Assembly (NCBI RefSeq): GCF_026627255.1
Contig: NZ_JAPNLM010000002.1
Span: forward strand, 1 to 64,000
Length of the DNA stretch: 64,000 nucleotides
Source: Streptomyces antarcticus
Lineage (GTDB): Bacteria; Actinomycetota; Actinomycetes; Streptomycetales; Streptomycetaceae
Direction: 5' to 3'
In this document: in pieces, positions 37,754 to 47,158 of the stretch
Numbering within the stretch: position 1 is the first letter of the stretch
How the letters are laid out: each line of letters starts with the position of its first letter
Made by a program: the position numbers and the translations under genes
Notes under the pieces: generated by a model
What the model was told of the DNA's origin: nothing
The model's input: the letters and a program-made list of their open reading frames with translations, nothing else
The model's database searches: none

Positions 37754-38563
37754 ATGAAGGAACTTTCCCGCCAGCTGCTGTGGGAGCGGCGGAGCCAGAC
37801 CCCGCTGCTCGTGCTCGCCGTGGGCTTCGCCGTCGCGTACGCCGTGCCGATCGTGGCGCCGGACGCGCCCCCGCCCGTGCACCGGGCGTGCCTGGTCACC
37901 GAGTGGGTGGTGTGGTCGGCGTTCGCCTGCGACTACCTCGTGCGGCTGGGTCTGTCGCCCGCCCGGAAGGCCTTCGTACGGACGCACTGGATGGACCTGG
38001 CGGCGGTCCTGCTGCCGATGATCCAGCCGCTGCGGCTGCTGCGGCTGGTCTCCACGCTGCTGCTGGTGGGGCGGCGGGCCCGGATGGCTCCGCAGATCCG
38101 GCTGACCACGTACGTGGCGGGGGCGGTGGTCGGGCTGCTGATGTTCGGTTCGCTGGCGGTGCTGAGCGTGGAGCGGGACGCCCCCGGCGGGAACATCAAG
38201 AACCTGGGCGACGCCCTGTGGTGGTCGGTCACCACCATGACGACGGTCGGCTACGGGGACCACTCCCCCACCACCGGTCTGGGGCGGCTGCTGGCGGTGG
38301 GGTTGATGCTGTCGGGGATCGCGCTGCTGGGTGTGGTCACCGCCAATATCGCGGCCTGGTTCATCTCCCGTTTCGAGCGCGACGACCGGACGGAGCGGGA
38401 GCAGACCGCCGCGATCGGCGAACTCGCCGCGGAGGTACGGGCGCTGCGCGCGGAGGTCGCCCGGCTGGGGGGACCGGGTGCGGCGCCGGGTGCGGTGGCC
38501 GGCGTACCGGCCGCGGTGCCCGGCGCCGCCGCGGCCGTGCGGCCTAGTGCTCCCACACCTTGA
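37754..38563 (+). CDS. Six-TM potassium channel (Kv-like, VIC superfamily)
   Basis: 269 residues from MKELSRQLLWERR, a start supported by the leaderless promoter. The selectivity filter TTVGYGD is in the loop before the last helix (LGRLLAVGLMLSGIALLGVVTANIAAWFI). An S4-like helix with spaced arginines (LRLLRLVSTLLLVGRRARM) suggests voltage sensing. The C-terminus forms a short coiled coil (TAAIGELAAEVRALRAEVARLG) likely to hold the tetramer together, then an Ala/Pro tail. Its last 20 bases overlap the end of the convergent inhibitor gene. Confidence 0.92.
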   Translation: MKELSRQLLWERRSQTPLLVLAVGFAVAYAVPIVAPDAPPPVHRACLVTEWVVWSAFACDYLVRLGLSPARKAFVRTHWMDLAAVLLPMIQPLRLLRLVSTLLLVGRRARMAPQIRLTTYVAGAVVGLLMFGSLAVLSVERDAPGGNIKNLGDALWWSVTTMTTVGYGDHSPTTGLGRLLAVGLMLSGIALLGVVTANIAAWFISRFERDDRTEREQTAAIGELAAEVRALRAEVARLGGPGAAPGAVAGVPAAVPGAAAAVRPSAPTP

Positions 38564-38993
38564 AGGCCCTCACCTGGTAGGGCGATTGGGGCAGCCAAAC
38601 CCCGTCGCCGGGATAGGTCTGGAACTCCCCGGTCTCCGCGCACTCGGCCGACTGGTACGTGGTCACCGGGCGGCCCGTCCGGTTGGCGAGGGCCTGGGCG
38701 CTCTTGCCGGCGGGCAGGGCCGTACAGCTGTTGATGTCGAGGGTGCTCAGCTCGTGGACGTACCGGACGCCCTTGAACTCCGGTTTCGCCCACAGGCACA
38801 GCTGGCCGGCCGCACAGGTGCCGAGCGCGGCGGGCGCCGGCCCGGCGACGGGCCGCCCCGGGAGGCTGTGGGTCGGGGCGGCCTGGGCGGTCGCGGCGTG
38901 GGCGGTGGGCGCCGTGCTCGGGACGAGCGCGGTGAAGGCCAGGACGGCGGCGGCCAGGACGGTGGTGCCGCGGGGGGTGTTACACGTACGCAT
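38544..38993 (-). CDS. Secreted peptidase inhibitor family I36-like protein
   Basis: 149 residues with a Sec signal peptide (LAAAVLAFTALVPSTAPTAHA) and a mature domain of about 90 residues: CAAGQLCLWAKPEFKGVRYVHELS, INSCTALPAGKSAQALANRTGRPVTTYQSAEC. This is the gamma-crystallin-like fold of Streptomyces metalloproteinase inhibitors (family I36). Six cysteines are available for disulfides. It would protect the mycelium from extracellular proteases. ATG start with GGAG. Its 3' end overlaps the channel gene by 20 bp on the other strand. Confidence 0.87.
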   Translation of the reverse strand: MRTCNTPRGTTVLAAAVLAFTALVPSTAPTAHAATAQAAPTHSLPGRPVAGPAPAALGTCAAGQLCLWAKPEFKGVRYVHELSTLDINSCTALPAGKSAQALANRTGRPVTTYQSAECAETGEFQTYPGDGVWLPQSPYQVRAFKVWEH

Positions 38994-39114
38994 GACGGGT
39001 CAACTCCTTGTGGACGAGGGGCGCCCCGGACCGTTCCGGAGCGCCGTCCCCACCACGCTGACCTGCGGTGACGGGCGAACGGAAGAGGCCTGGCCCGGGT
39101 CCACCCGGATAGGC

Positions 39115-39148
39115 GACAGCCCCGCCGGGCACCTCCGGCGGGGCTGTC
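39115..39148 (-). terminator. Terminator of MFS exporter gene
   Basis: Fourteen-bp stem GACAGCCCCGCCGG (39115-39128) with its complement at 39135-39148; loop of six bases. It lies 44 bases beyond the MFS stop codon. Confidence 0.75.
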
Positions 39149-39191
39149 GTGCCTACGGGGTTGACGTCCGCGGGGGCCGTCGGGGCGGCCG

Positions 39192-40799
39192 TCAGATGTG
39201 GGCCGCGCCCGCCCCCTCGGGGGCGTTCTCGCCGCGCTTGGTGAAGCAGGCCACGACGGCGGCGAGGACCGCGACGACCCCGGCGACGGTGAAGGCCGTC
39301 CCCATGCCGTCCACGAACGTGTCGTGCGCGACCTTGGTGATCGCCTGCGCGACGGCCTCGGGGGCGCCGGGCGGTACGGGGGCGATGCCGACCTGGATGC
39401 CGCGCTCGGCGAGTTCCATCTGCTCGGGGGTGAGCGGGGGCAGTTCCGCGGCCCGCCAGTTGTCCCCGAACGAGTTGCCGACCGTGCTGGCCATGACCGC
39501 TCCGAGGACGGCGGTGCCGAGGCTGCCGCCGACCTGCATGGCGGCCTGCTGGAGGCCGCCGGCCACTCCGGACAGCTCCAGCGGGGCGTTGCCGACGATG
39601 ACCTCGGTGGCTCCGACCATGACGGGCGCGAGGCCGAATCCGAGCAGCGCGAACCAGAGGGACATGACCGCGGTGCCGGTGCCGGGGGTGAGCTGGGCCA
39701 TCCCGAAGCAGGCGGCGGCGGTGGCGACCATGCCGGCGACGAGCGGGACGCGCGGTCCGACCTTGGTGATGGCGATGCCCGCCAGCGGCGAACCGATGAT
39801 CATCATGCCGGTGAGCGGGAGCAGGTGCAGACCGCTGTCGACCGGGCTCATGCCGTGCACGTTCTGCAGGTAGAAGGTGACGAAGAACAGGCCGCCCATG
39901 AAGGCGAACGCCATCAGCACCATCAGCACGGTGCCCGCGGACAGCGGCAGCGAGCGGAACATGCCCAGCGGGATGAGCGGTTCGCGGACCCTGCCCTCCC
40001 AGAAGGTGAAGAGCACGAAGCCGAGTACCGCGGCGGCGAGGAAGAGCAGGGTCTTGTAGTCGCCCCAGCCCCACTCGGCGGCCTTGATCAGGGCCCAGAT
40101 GAGGGAGAACATCGCGCCGGACAGCAGCAGGATGCCGAGGACGTCGAAGGAGCGCGGGGCCTTCGCGGCCCGGTGGTCGACCAGGATGAACAGGCCGAAG
40201 AGCAGGGCGACGATGCCGACGGGCACGTTGATGAAGAAGACGGACTGCCAGCTGACGTGCTCGACGAGCAGGCCGCCGACGATGGGGCCGGCGGCGGTCG
40301 AGGCGCCGATGACCATGCCCCAGATGCCGATGGCCATGTTCAGCTTCTCGGCGGGGAACGTGGCGCGCAGCAGGCCGAGCGCGGCGGGCATCAGCAGGGC
40401 CCCGAAGAGGCCCTGGGCGACACGGAAGCCGATGACCAGCTCCACGCCGGTGGACAGGCCGATGGCGGCGGAGGAGACCGCGAAGCCGGCGATGCCGATG
40501 AGGAACGTCTGGCGGTGGCCGAAGCGGTCGCCGAGCTTGCCCGCGGTGATCAGGGAGACCGCGAGGGCGAGGAGGTAGCCGTTGGTGATCCACTGCACCT
40601 CGGCGAGCGAGGCGCCGAGGTCCCTCTGGATCGCGGGGTTGGCGACGGCGACGATCGTGCCGTCCAGGGTGACCATCATGACGCCGATCGCGACGGCGAA
40701 GAGGGTCAGCCAGGGGTGGCCGCGCAGCCCGGTGGGGGCCGGCGCCGATCCTGGTTCCTTGGCGGGCACCTGGTCGTCGACGGTGATCTGACTAGTCAT
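39192..40799 (-). CDS. MFS drug exporter, DHA2 family (EmrB/QacA type)
   Basis: 535 residues with 14 predicted helices. Motifs: MMVTLDGTIVAVANPAIQRDLGASLAEVQWITNGYLL in helix 1 and its loop, GKLGDRFGHRQ after helix 2, and GPIVGGLLVEHVSWQSVFFINVPVG in helix 5, all hallmarks of the DHA2 proton antiporters. It probably exports antibiotics, dyes or its host's own metabolites. The gene faces a TetR regulator across 134 bases containing an inverted repeat, a common arrangement in which the regulator represses the pump until its substrate appears. Confidence 0.93.
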   Translation of the reverse strand: MTSQITVDDQVPAKEPGSAPAPTGLRGHPWLTLFAVAIGVMMVTLDGTIVAVANPAIQRDLGASLAEVQWITNGYLLALAVSLITAGKLGDRFGHRQTFLIGIAGFAVSSAAIGLSTGVELVIGFRVAQGLFGALLMPAALGLLRATFPAEKLNMAIGIWGMVIGASTAAGPIVGGLLVEHVSWQSVFFINVPVGIVALLFGLFILVDHRAAKAPRSFDVLGILLLSGAMFSLIWALIKAAEWGWGDYKTLLFLAAAVLGFVLFTFWEGRVREPLIPLGMFRSLPLSAGTVLMVLMAFAFMGGLFFVTFYLQNVHGMSPVDSGLHLLPLTGMMIIGSPLAGIAITKVGPRVPLVAGMVATAAACFGMAQLTPGTGTAVMSLWFALLGFGLAPVMVGATEVIVGNAPLELSGVAGGLQQAAMQVGGSLGTAVLGAVMASTVGNSFGDNWRAAELPPLTPEQMELAERGIQVGIAPVPPGAPEAVAQAITKVAHDTFVDGMGTAFTVAGVVAVLAAVVACFTKRGENAPEGAGAAHI

Positions 40800-40864
40800 G
40801 CGACCAGGCTAGTGACAGCGACTGACACTTCACAGACGGCTTAACCAGACGGTAACTGTCGCGT

Positions 40865-40885
40865 CGGTCACAGGTACCCTGACCG
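40865..40885. promoter_or_regulatory. Putative TetR operator
   Basis: Inverted repeat CGGTCA (40865-40870) and TGACCG (40880-40885) around a GGTACC core, in the divergent promoter region of the MFS and TetR genes. Placement fits autoregulation. Confidence 0.45.
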
Positions 40886-40933
40886 CTCACTCAGCGTCAG
40901 ATCCACCTCAGACAGCAGCGGGAGGGAACCTCG

Positions 40934-41614
40934 GTGATGACCGACGAGCGGCCGGCTCCGGCCGCCCCGGCGGCCGGGCTGCGCGAACGCAAGAAGCGGC
41001 GCACCCGGGACGCGCTGCTGCGCGCCGCGCTGCTGCTCTTCATCGCCCAGGGGTACGAGCAGACGACCGTCGACGAGATCGCCGACGCCGTGGACGTCTC
41101 CCAGCGCACCTTCTTCCGGTACTTCGCCAACAAGGAGGAGGCCGTCTTCGCGGTCCAGGACCTGGTCGAGTCGCACTTCGTGGCCGAACTCCGCGCCCGA
41201 CCGGCCACCGAGGGGCCGCTGCGGGCGATGCGGGCCGCCGTGCTCGCCGCCTGGGACACGGTCGAGGAGGCCCTCTCCGACGTGGTCCCCGTCGAGCTCT
41301 ACATGCGCAGCTACCGGCTGATCGAGTCCACCCCGGCCCTGCTCGCCGTGCACCTGCGCCGCTCCACCGAGCTGGAGGAACGGATCTCCCGGCTGATCGC
41401 CGAGCGCGAGGGCCTCGACGTGGACGGCGACCCCCGGCCGCGGGTCGCCGTCGCCGCGTTCTCCGGTGTGATGCGGGTGACCGGGCGGCTGTGGGGTCAG
41501 GGCGAGGACACCAGCGTGGCCGCGATCCGGCGGATGACCGAGGCGTACCTCGACCAGATCGGCCCGGCCCTGGCGGCGGACTGGCGGACCGCACCGCCCG
41601 TGGCCCGGACCTGA
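40934..41614 (+). CDS. TetR family regulator of the adjacent MFS exporter
   Basis: 226 residues; GTG at 40934 with GGAGG eight bases upstream (an ATG follows at once and is equally possible). The N-terminal HTH is typical: TRDALLRAALLLFIAQGYEQTTVDEIADAVDVSQRTFFRYFANKEE. The C-terminal helical half is variable and should bind the inducer. The divergent location next to an efflux pump gene makes it the likely repressor of that gene and of itself. Confidence 0.93.
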   Translation: MMTDERPAPAAPAAGLRERKKRRTRDALLRAALLLFIAQGYEQTTVDEIADAVDVSQRTFFRYFANKEEAVFAVQDLVESHFVAELRARPATEGPLRAMRAAVLAAWDTVEEALSDVVPVELYMRSYRLIESTPALLAVHLRRSTELEERISRLIAEREGLDVDGDPRPRVAVAAFSGVMRVTGRLWGQGEDTSVAAIRRMTEAYLDQIGPALAADWRTAPPVART

Positions 41615-41754
41615 CCTGACTGGCCGCGCCGGTGCCTGACCGCGCCGGGGCCTGACCCGGCCCGGCCACAGCACTTGCCCCGCCCGCCCGCGTCCATGCC
41701 CACGGTCGGCCGTGAATCCCGTCACCCCGCAGGCCGTAGCCCCGGGGGTTCTCC

Positions 41755-41760
41755 TACGCT
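41755..41760 (+). promoter_or_regulatory. -10 box of leaderless alpha/beta hydrolase gene
   Basis: TACGCT with seven bases to the GTG at 41768; no ribosome binding site is visible. Confidence 0.55.
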
Positions 41761-41767
41761 GGTCTCA

Positions 41768-43012
41768 GTGAAACTGCCCGGCCCCGCCCTCCCCGCCGCT
41801 CAAGGCGCCGACCCGCGCCCCGCCGCACTGCGCATCCTGCTCGCGCTGGCGGTGGTCTTCGTCATGCTGGCGACCACGGGCTGGACCACCGTCCACCGCC
41901 CCGAGGGCGGCACCCCCCTGCGGGCCGCGGCCCTCGCCGCCTGGGCGCAGGCCAGGATCGACGGCCGCCCGGTACCGCCCGCGGACGCACCCGTACGGAC
42001 GGTCGCCCGCTTCTTCACGGGCCTGGACCGCGCCCAGCGGACCCGGTTGGCCGAGGGGTACCCGCTCGTGGTCGGCAATCTCGGCGGGGTGCCCACCGCC
42101 GTCCGCTACCAGGCCAACCTCCGCGGCCTCGCGCAGGCGGAGCAGGTCGAGAACGCCCGCAGCCACGACGTGGCGCTGACCCCGGCCGACCGGGCCGCGG
42201 CCACCCGTCGCGCGCACCGGTTCGCCTCGCTCTCCGAGTCCGGCCGGCAGATCCTCTCCTTCGACCCCACCGGCGGCGGCCGCGTCGCCGAGGTCTTCGG
42301 CGACCTCGACCGGGCCCGCCGGGTCTCGGTGGTCGTACCGGGTGTCGACACCGACCTGATCACCTTCGAGCGCACCCAGCGCCGCTTCACCGCCCCCGTC
42401 GGCATGGCCGAGTCCCTGTACGAGACCCAGCGCGCCACCGCGCCCGGCAGCCGCACCGCGGTCATCGCCTGGGCCGGCTACACGGCGCCGACCGGGGTCG
42501 GCGTGGACGCCGCCACCGGCCGGATGGCCGTGGACGGCGCCGTCCGGCTCAACTCGCTGGCCGCGGCGCTGCCCGGGAACGCGAGCGTGGCGCTGTTCTG
42601 CCACAGCTACGGCTCGGTGGTGTGCGGGGTCGCCGCGCACGCGCTGCCGCGCCGGGTCACCGACGTGGTGGTGCTGGGGAGCCCCGGGATGCGCGCGGAG
42701 AACGTCGAGGGGCTGCGTACCCCGGCCCGGGTGTGGGCCACCCGCGACGAGGACGACTGGATCGCGGACGTACCGCACCTGGAGTTCGGCGGGCTGGGCC
42801 ACGGGGCCGATCCGGTGTCCCCGGAGTTCGGCGCGCGGCTGCTGTCCTCGGCCGGGGCCAGGACCCACACCGGCTATTTCGCGCCAGGGACGGGGTCCGT
42901 GGAGAACTTCGCGAAGATCGGAACCGGTATGTTCGATTCCATTGTCTGCGGGACCGGGGACGACGCGTGCCGGAGCGATATTTCCGGAGCCGAGCGGGAC
43001 GGACGCGCGTAG
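41768..43012 (+). CDS. DUF1023 alpha/beta hydrolase, membrane-anchored
   Basis: 414 residues. One N-terminal membrane helix or uncleaved signal (LRILLALAVVFVMLATTGW) is followed by a DUF1023 hydrolase domain: VSVVVPGVDTDLITFE, the nucleophile elbow FCHSYGSVVCG, DVVVLGSPGM, an acid in DEDDWIADVPH and a histidine near HTGYF. Streptomycete DUF1023 proteins of this type are thought to be exported esterases or lipases. The GTG start is backed by the probable leaderless promoter. Two cysteines near the end (IVCGTGDDACRSD) may form a disulfide outside the cell. Confidence 0.85.
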   Translation: MKLPGPALPAAQGADPRPAALRILLALAVVFVMLATTGWTTVHRPEGGTPLRAAALAAWAQARIDGRPVPPADAPVRTVARFFTGLDRAQRTRLAEGYPLVVGNLGGVPTAVRYQANLRGLAQAEQVENARSHDVALTPADRAAATRRAHRFASLSESGRQILSFDPTGGGRVAEVFGDLDRARRVSVVVPGVDTDLITFERTQRRFTAPVGMAESLYETQRATAPGSRTAVIAWAGYTAPTGVGVDAATGRMAVDGAVRLNSLAAALPGNASVALFCHSYGSVVCGVAAHALPRRVTDVVVLGSPGMRAENVEGLRTPARVWATRDEDDWIADVPHLEFGGLGHGADPVSPEFGARLLSSAGARTHTGYFAPGTGSVENFAKIGTGMFDSIVCGTGDDACRSDISGAERDGRA

Positions 43013-43065
43013 AGCCCCGGTAAACGGACTCCGCACCGAGGGGGACGCGCGGGGGCGCCGCCCTT

Positions 43066-43071
43066 TACGAT
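43066..43071 (+). promoter_or_regulatory. -10 box of leaderless DUF4429 gene
   Basis: TACGAT with seven bases to the ATG at 43079, the same layout as upstream of the potassium channel gene. Confidence 0.6.
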
Positions 43072-43078
43072 GTGCCGC

Positions 43079-43915
43079 ATGGGTGACGTACTGGCCGGAA
43101 ACCATGCCGTCTGGGAGTTCGACTCGGGCTCGGTGCTCATCCGCTTCGCACGGGGGATCAGGACACCAAGACTCTGGCATGCCCTCGGCTCGCGCCGAAT
43201 CCCCCTCGAAGCGGTGTCGGGGCTGACCGTGACCGCGGGGAAGCGGAACACGGTGGTTCTGCGCGCCCTCCCCCGGCCGGGCGCCGATCCGCTGATGGAG
43301 GCCGCCGACGGGCAGCTGCGGGAGTCCTGCGACCCCTACCGGCTGGTGCTGCCCGGTGACCGGGCGGCGCGGGCCGAGGCCTTCGCCGACGCCCTGCGCG
43401 CCCGGCTCGGCCCCGACGCCGCCGAGCCCGCCGGGGAGTTCCTGGTCGGCGCGGCGCAGCCCCCGGTCCAGCTGAAGGCGTACGACGCGCGGGTCGGCTT
43501 CGACGGTTCGGCGGTGACCTTCCAGTGGTCCCGTACGGGCGCCACCGGCACCAAGTGGAAGGCGGGCGACCAGCGGTACCCCCTGGCCGCCCTCGCCGGG
43601 GTCGAGTGGGTCTCCCCCGGCGGCTCGGGCGGCCACCTGCGGCTGCTCCTGCGGGACGCCCCCGGTGACCCGCGCCCGGACCACGACCTCGCCGCCGCCG
43701 TCTTCGGCGTGGGCTGCGGGGCCGTGCACGAGTCCCTGCCGTTCGCCGCGGCCGTCCTCGCCGCGCTGCCCGGCCGCACCCCGGTCGCCTCGGTGCCCCG
43801 GGCCGGGTCCGGCGACGACCGGCTGCGCCACCTGAGCGAGCTGTACGGCGCGGGCCTGCTGACGGACGCCGAGTACGCGGCGCTGCGGGAGCGGTTCGCG
43901 GCCGAGTCCCGGTAG
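43079..43915 (+). CDS. DUF4429 / SHOCT domain protein
   Basis: 278 residues. Two DUF4429 units: residues 1-120 (MGDVLAGNHAVWEFDSGSV, then VLIRFARG) and 130-225 (VQLKAYDARVGFDGSAVTFQWSR), each a PH-like beta domain. A short C-terminal SHOCT helix pair follows (DRLRHLSELYGAGLLTDAEYAALRERF). The family is common in streptomycetes and its role is unknown; SHOCT modules mediate oligomerisation. The start is taken as the second ATG because the first lies within the -10 box. Confidence 0.87.
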   Translation: MGDVLAGNHAVWEFDSGSVLIRFARGIRTPRLWHALGSRRIPLEAVSGLTVTAGKRNTVVLRALPRPGADPLMEAADGQLRESCDPYRLVLPGDRAARAEAFADALRARLGPDAAEPAGEFLVGAAQPPVQLKAYDARVGFDGSAVTFQWSRTGATGTKWKAGDQRYPLAALAGVEWVSPGGSGGHLRLLLRDAPGDPRPDHDLAAAVFGVGCGAVHESLPFAAAVLAALPGRTPVASVPRAGSGDDRLRHLSELYGAGLLTDAEYAALRERFAAESR

Positions 43916-44008
43916 GGCCGCGGTCGCCCCGGTACGGACCGCGGCCGCGGCCGCGGTCGCCCCGTACGGGACACGGCCCGCCGGTACGGGACACGGCCGC
44001 GCCGGCCC

Positions 44009-45027
<1,019 letters not shown>

Positions 45028-45031
<4 letters not shown>

Positions 45032-45486
45032 GGCCGTACCTTCCCCGCGACCGCGTTCACCGGAGTCGCGTTCATCGGGGCGGAGTCCGCCGGCGCCGCG
45101 TGGTGCGGGGCCGGTTTCGCCGCATACATGTCGATCTTGTAGTCCAGTACCGCGAGCGCGTCCGTCAGCTCCGTGATCCGCGTCCGCACCTCACGCCGCG
45201 TCCGCTCCAGCAGCTCGCGCCGCTCGTCGACCGTGTGCCCGCCCTCGCGCACCAGCCCCGCGTACCGGACCATGTCCGCCACCGACATCCCGGTGGCGCG
45301 CAGTTTGCCCACGAAGGCCAGCCAGTCGAGGTCCTTGTCGCTGAAGCGGCGCTGGCCCGAGTGCGAGCGGTCCACGTGCGGCATCAGGCCGATCCGCTCG
45401 TACCAGCGCAGCGTGTGCTGGGTCAGACCGGTCCGCGCCTCGACCTCGCTGATCGTGTACCGCGTCTGCGTCAGGCTCTGGCTCAT
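45028..45486 (-). CDS. MerR family regulator
   Basis: 152 residues. HTH TISEVEARTGLTQHTLRWYERIGLMP, a wing with RSHSGQRRFSDKDLDWLAFVGKLRATGMS, then a long dimerisation helix. It belongs to the AdhR/NmlR-like branch that controls aldehyde and quinone stress genes, but it lacks the single conserved cysteine of NmlR and contains no Cys at all, so it must sense its signal differently. A leaderless start is likely (TAGCGT, six bases, ATG). It forms an operon with the aldo/keto reductase gene. Confidence 0.9.
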
Positions 45487-45492
45487 GGCTCC

Positions 45493-45530
45493 ACGCTAAA
45501 ACCTTGGAGTGCACTCCAAGCAAGTAGGCT
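45493..45530. promoter_or_regulatory. MerR operator with two divergent leaderless promoters
   Basis: A perfect 18-bp palindrome CTTGGAGTGCACTCCAAG (45503-45520). To the left TAGCGT (minus strand, 45493-45498) is the -10 box of the MerR gene, with a 19-bp spacer to TTGCTT, the over-long spacing typical of MerR-controlled promoters. To the right TAGGCT (45525-45530) lies seven bases before the ATG of the serine hydrolase gene. The palindrome resembles NmlR-type operators. Confidence 0.7.
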
Positions 45531-45537
45531 CGGCCGC

Positions 45538-46389
45538 ATGGAGAGCGTGGAGGCCGTGAACAGCATGGAAAGCCTGCGGATCATCGAGAGCTGGCCGGTG
45601 CCGGCCGCGGCGGCGGCCGTCGTCCGGGCCGACGGGAGCCTGGCCGGGGCGCACGGCCCCCTCGACCACCGCTTCCCCCTGGCCTCGGTCACCAAGCCGC
45701 TCACCGCGTACGCCGCGCTCGTCGCGTACGAGGAGGGGGCGGTGGAGCTGGACGAGCCGGCCGGGCCCGAGGGCTCGACGGTCCGTCACCTGCTCGCGCA
45801 CACCAGCGGCCTGGCCTTCGACGAGCACCGCGCGACGGCCCCGCCCGGGCAGCGCCGGCTGTACTCGAACGCAGGCTTCGAGGTCCTCGGCGACCACATC
45901 GCGAAGGCCACCGGCATCCCCTTCGCGCAGTACCTGAACGAGGCGGTCTTCGCACCGCTGGGCATGGCGTCGAGCACCCTGGAGGGCTCGCCAGCCAAGG
46001 ACGGCGTGTCCACCGTCCGCGACCTCGTGCGGTTCGCGGCGGAGCTCCAGGCCCCCCGGCTGCTCGACGTCCGCACGGTCGCCGCGGCCACCTCCGTGGT
46101 CCACCCCGGTCTCAAGGGCGTCCTGCCGGGCTACGGGCACCAGTCCCCCAACGACTGGGGCCTCGGTCTGGAGATCCGCGACGGGAAGTCCCCGCACTGG
46201 ACGGGCGCCGCGTCCTCGCCCCGCACCTTCGGGCACTTCGGCCAGTCCGGCACCTTCCTGTGGGTGGACCCGGACGCGGGCGCCGCGTGCGTGGCGCTGA
46301 CCGACCGCGCCTTCGGGCCGTGGGCCGTGTCGGCCTGGCCCCCGTTCACCGACGCGGTCCTGGCCGAGCTCGCCGCTGCCCGCGCTTAG
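45538..46389 (+). CDS. Serine hydrolase of the beta-lactamase / DD-peptidase class C fold
   Basis: 283 residues. Catalytic motifs: Ser50 in SVTK (SxxK), YSN at 109-111, and HFG near residue 230 in place of KTG. No signal peptide is visible, so it is probably a cytoplasmic esterase rather than a beta-lactamase. Its promoter carries the MerR palindrome on the side facing the regulator gene, so the regulator may control this gene as well as the reductase. The leaderless start fits the -10 box at 45525. Confidence 0.88.
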   Translation: MESVEAVNSMESLRIIESWPVPAAAAAVVRADGSLAGAHGPLDHRFPLASVTKPLTAYAALVAYEEGAVELDEPAGPEGSTVRHLLAHTSGLAFDEHRATAPPGQRRLYSNAGFEVLGDHIAKATGIPFAQYLNEAVFAPLGMASSTLEGSPAKDGVSTVRDLVRFAAELQAPRLLDVRTVAAATSVVHPGLKGVLPGYGHQSPNDWGLGLEIRDGKSPHWTGAASSPRTFGHFGQSGTFLWVDPDAGAACVALTDRAFGPWAVSAWPPFTDAVLAELAAARA

Positions 46390-46423
46390 GCCCGTCTCCT
46401 TCGGATCTCGCCGGGCCCGGCCG

Positions 46424-47077
46424 CTACGGCAGTTCCAGGATCAGCAGTTCCCCCGGGGATCCGGCGGTGACCTCCAAGCCCTTCTCCGCCGTGATCCGCA
46501 CCGAGTCCCCGGGGCCCAGCTCCTCGCCGTCCAGGCGCAGGTCCCCGCGCACCACGTGCAGGTAGACCCGCTCCGCCGCCGGTACGGCCACCCGCTCGCC
46601 CGCGCCGGGCCGCCGGACGTGCAGGACGGCTCCGGCCGCGGGGACCGCGTACGGGGTTCCGTCGGCGAGGCCCCGGACCACCTCGTACGAGGGCGCGCCG
46701 CCCGCGGCGAGCGGCGCGAGCCACAGCTGTACGAAGCGCAGCCGCCGCTCGCCGTCGTTGCGCTCCGCGTGCCGGACCCCGGAGCCGGCGCCGAGCCGCT
46801 GGACGTCCCCGGGCCCGACCAGGCCCTTCTCGCCGGTGGTGTCCTGGTGGGTGAGCTCGCCCTCGACCACCCAGGTCACGATCTCGGTGTGGCTGTGCGG
46901 GTGCTCGTCGAAGCCGGCGCCCGGGGCGAGGGTCTCCTCGTTGCAGGCCAGGACGGGGCCGAAGCGCAGATTGTCCGGGTCGTAGAAGGACCCGAAGGAG
47001 AAGGCGTGCCGGGTGGTGATCCCGGCGGGCACGTCCCCGCCCTCGTACCGGTCGGCGCCGCGACGTACATCAATCAT
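46424..47077 (-). CDS. Pirin family cupin
   Basis: 217 residues, ATG at 47077. The N-terminal cupin has the metal-binding histidines of pirin in FDEHPHSHTEIVTWVVEGELTHQD, followed by RLGAGSGVRHAERN. The second cupin half is weaker. Bacterial pirins bind Fe or another metal, and some are quercetinases or regulators of pyruvate metabolism. A leaderless start is probable (TACGGT, seven bases, ATG). It shares a short divergent promoter region with the fatty acid regulator gene. Confidence 0.88.
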   Translation of the reverse strand: MIDVRRGADRYEGGDVPAGITTRHAFSFGSFYDPDNLRFGPVLACNEETLAPGAGFDEHPHSHTEIVTWVVEGELTHQDTTGEKGLVGPGDVQRLGAGSGVRHAERNDGERRLRFVQLWLAPLAAGGAPSYEVVRGLADGTPYAVPAAGAVLHVRRPGAGERVAVPAAERVYLHVVRGDLRLDGEELGPGDSVRITAEKGLEVTAGSPGELLILELP

Positions 47078-47084
47078 GGGGGCC

Positions 47085-47090
47085 ACCGTA
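47085..47090 (-). promoter_or_regulatory. -10 box of leaderless pirin gene
   Basis: TACGGT on the minus strand, seven bases before the ATG at 47077, no ribosome binding site. Confidence 0.55.
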
Positions 47091-47158
47091 GCCCCCGGGC
47101 ACGGGCCCGGCGCGGGACCGGACTCCGCTCGGCCTCGCCGATAGGGCAGTCTTGTCAC

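Noticed and set aside
45538..46389. Beta-lactamase resistance gene
   Set aside because: SxxK and YxN are present, but there is no signal peptide and HFG replaces KTG; a cytoplasmic esterase is more likely.
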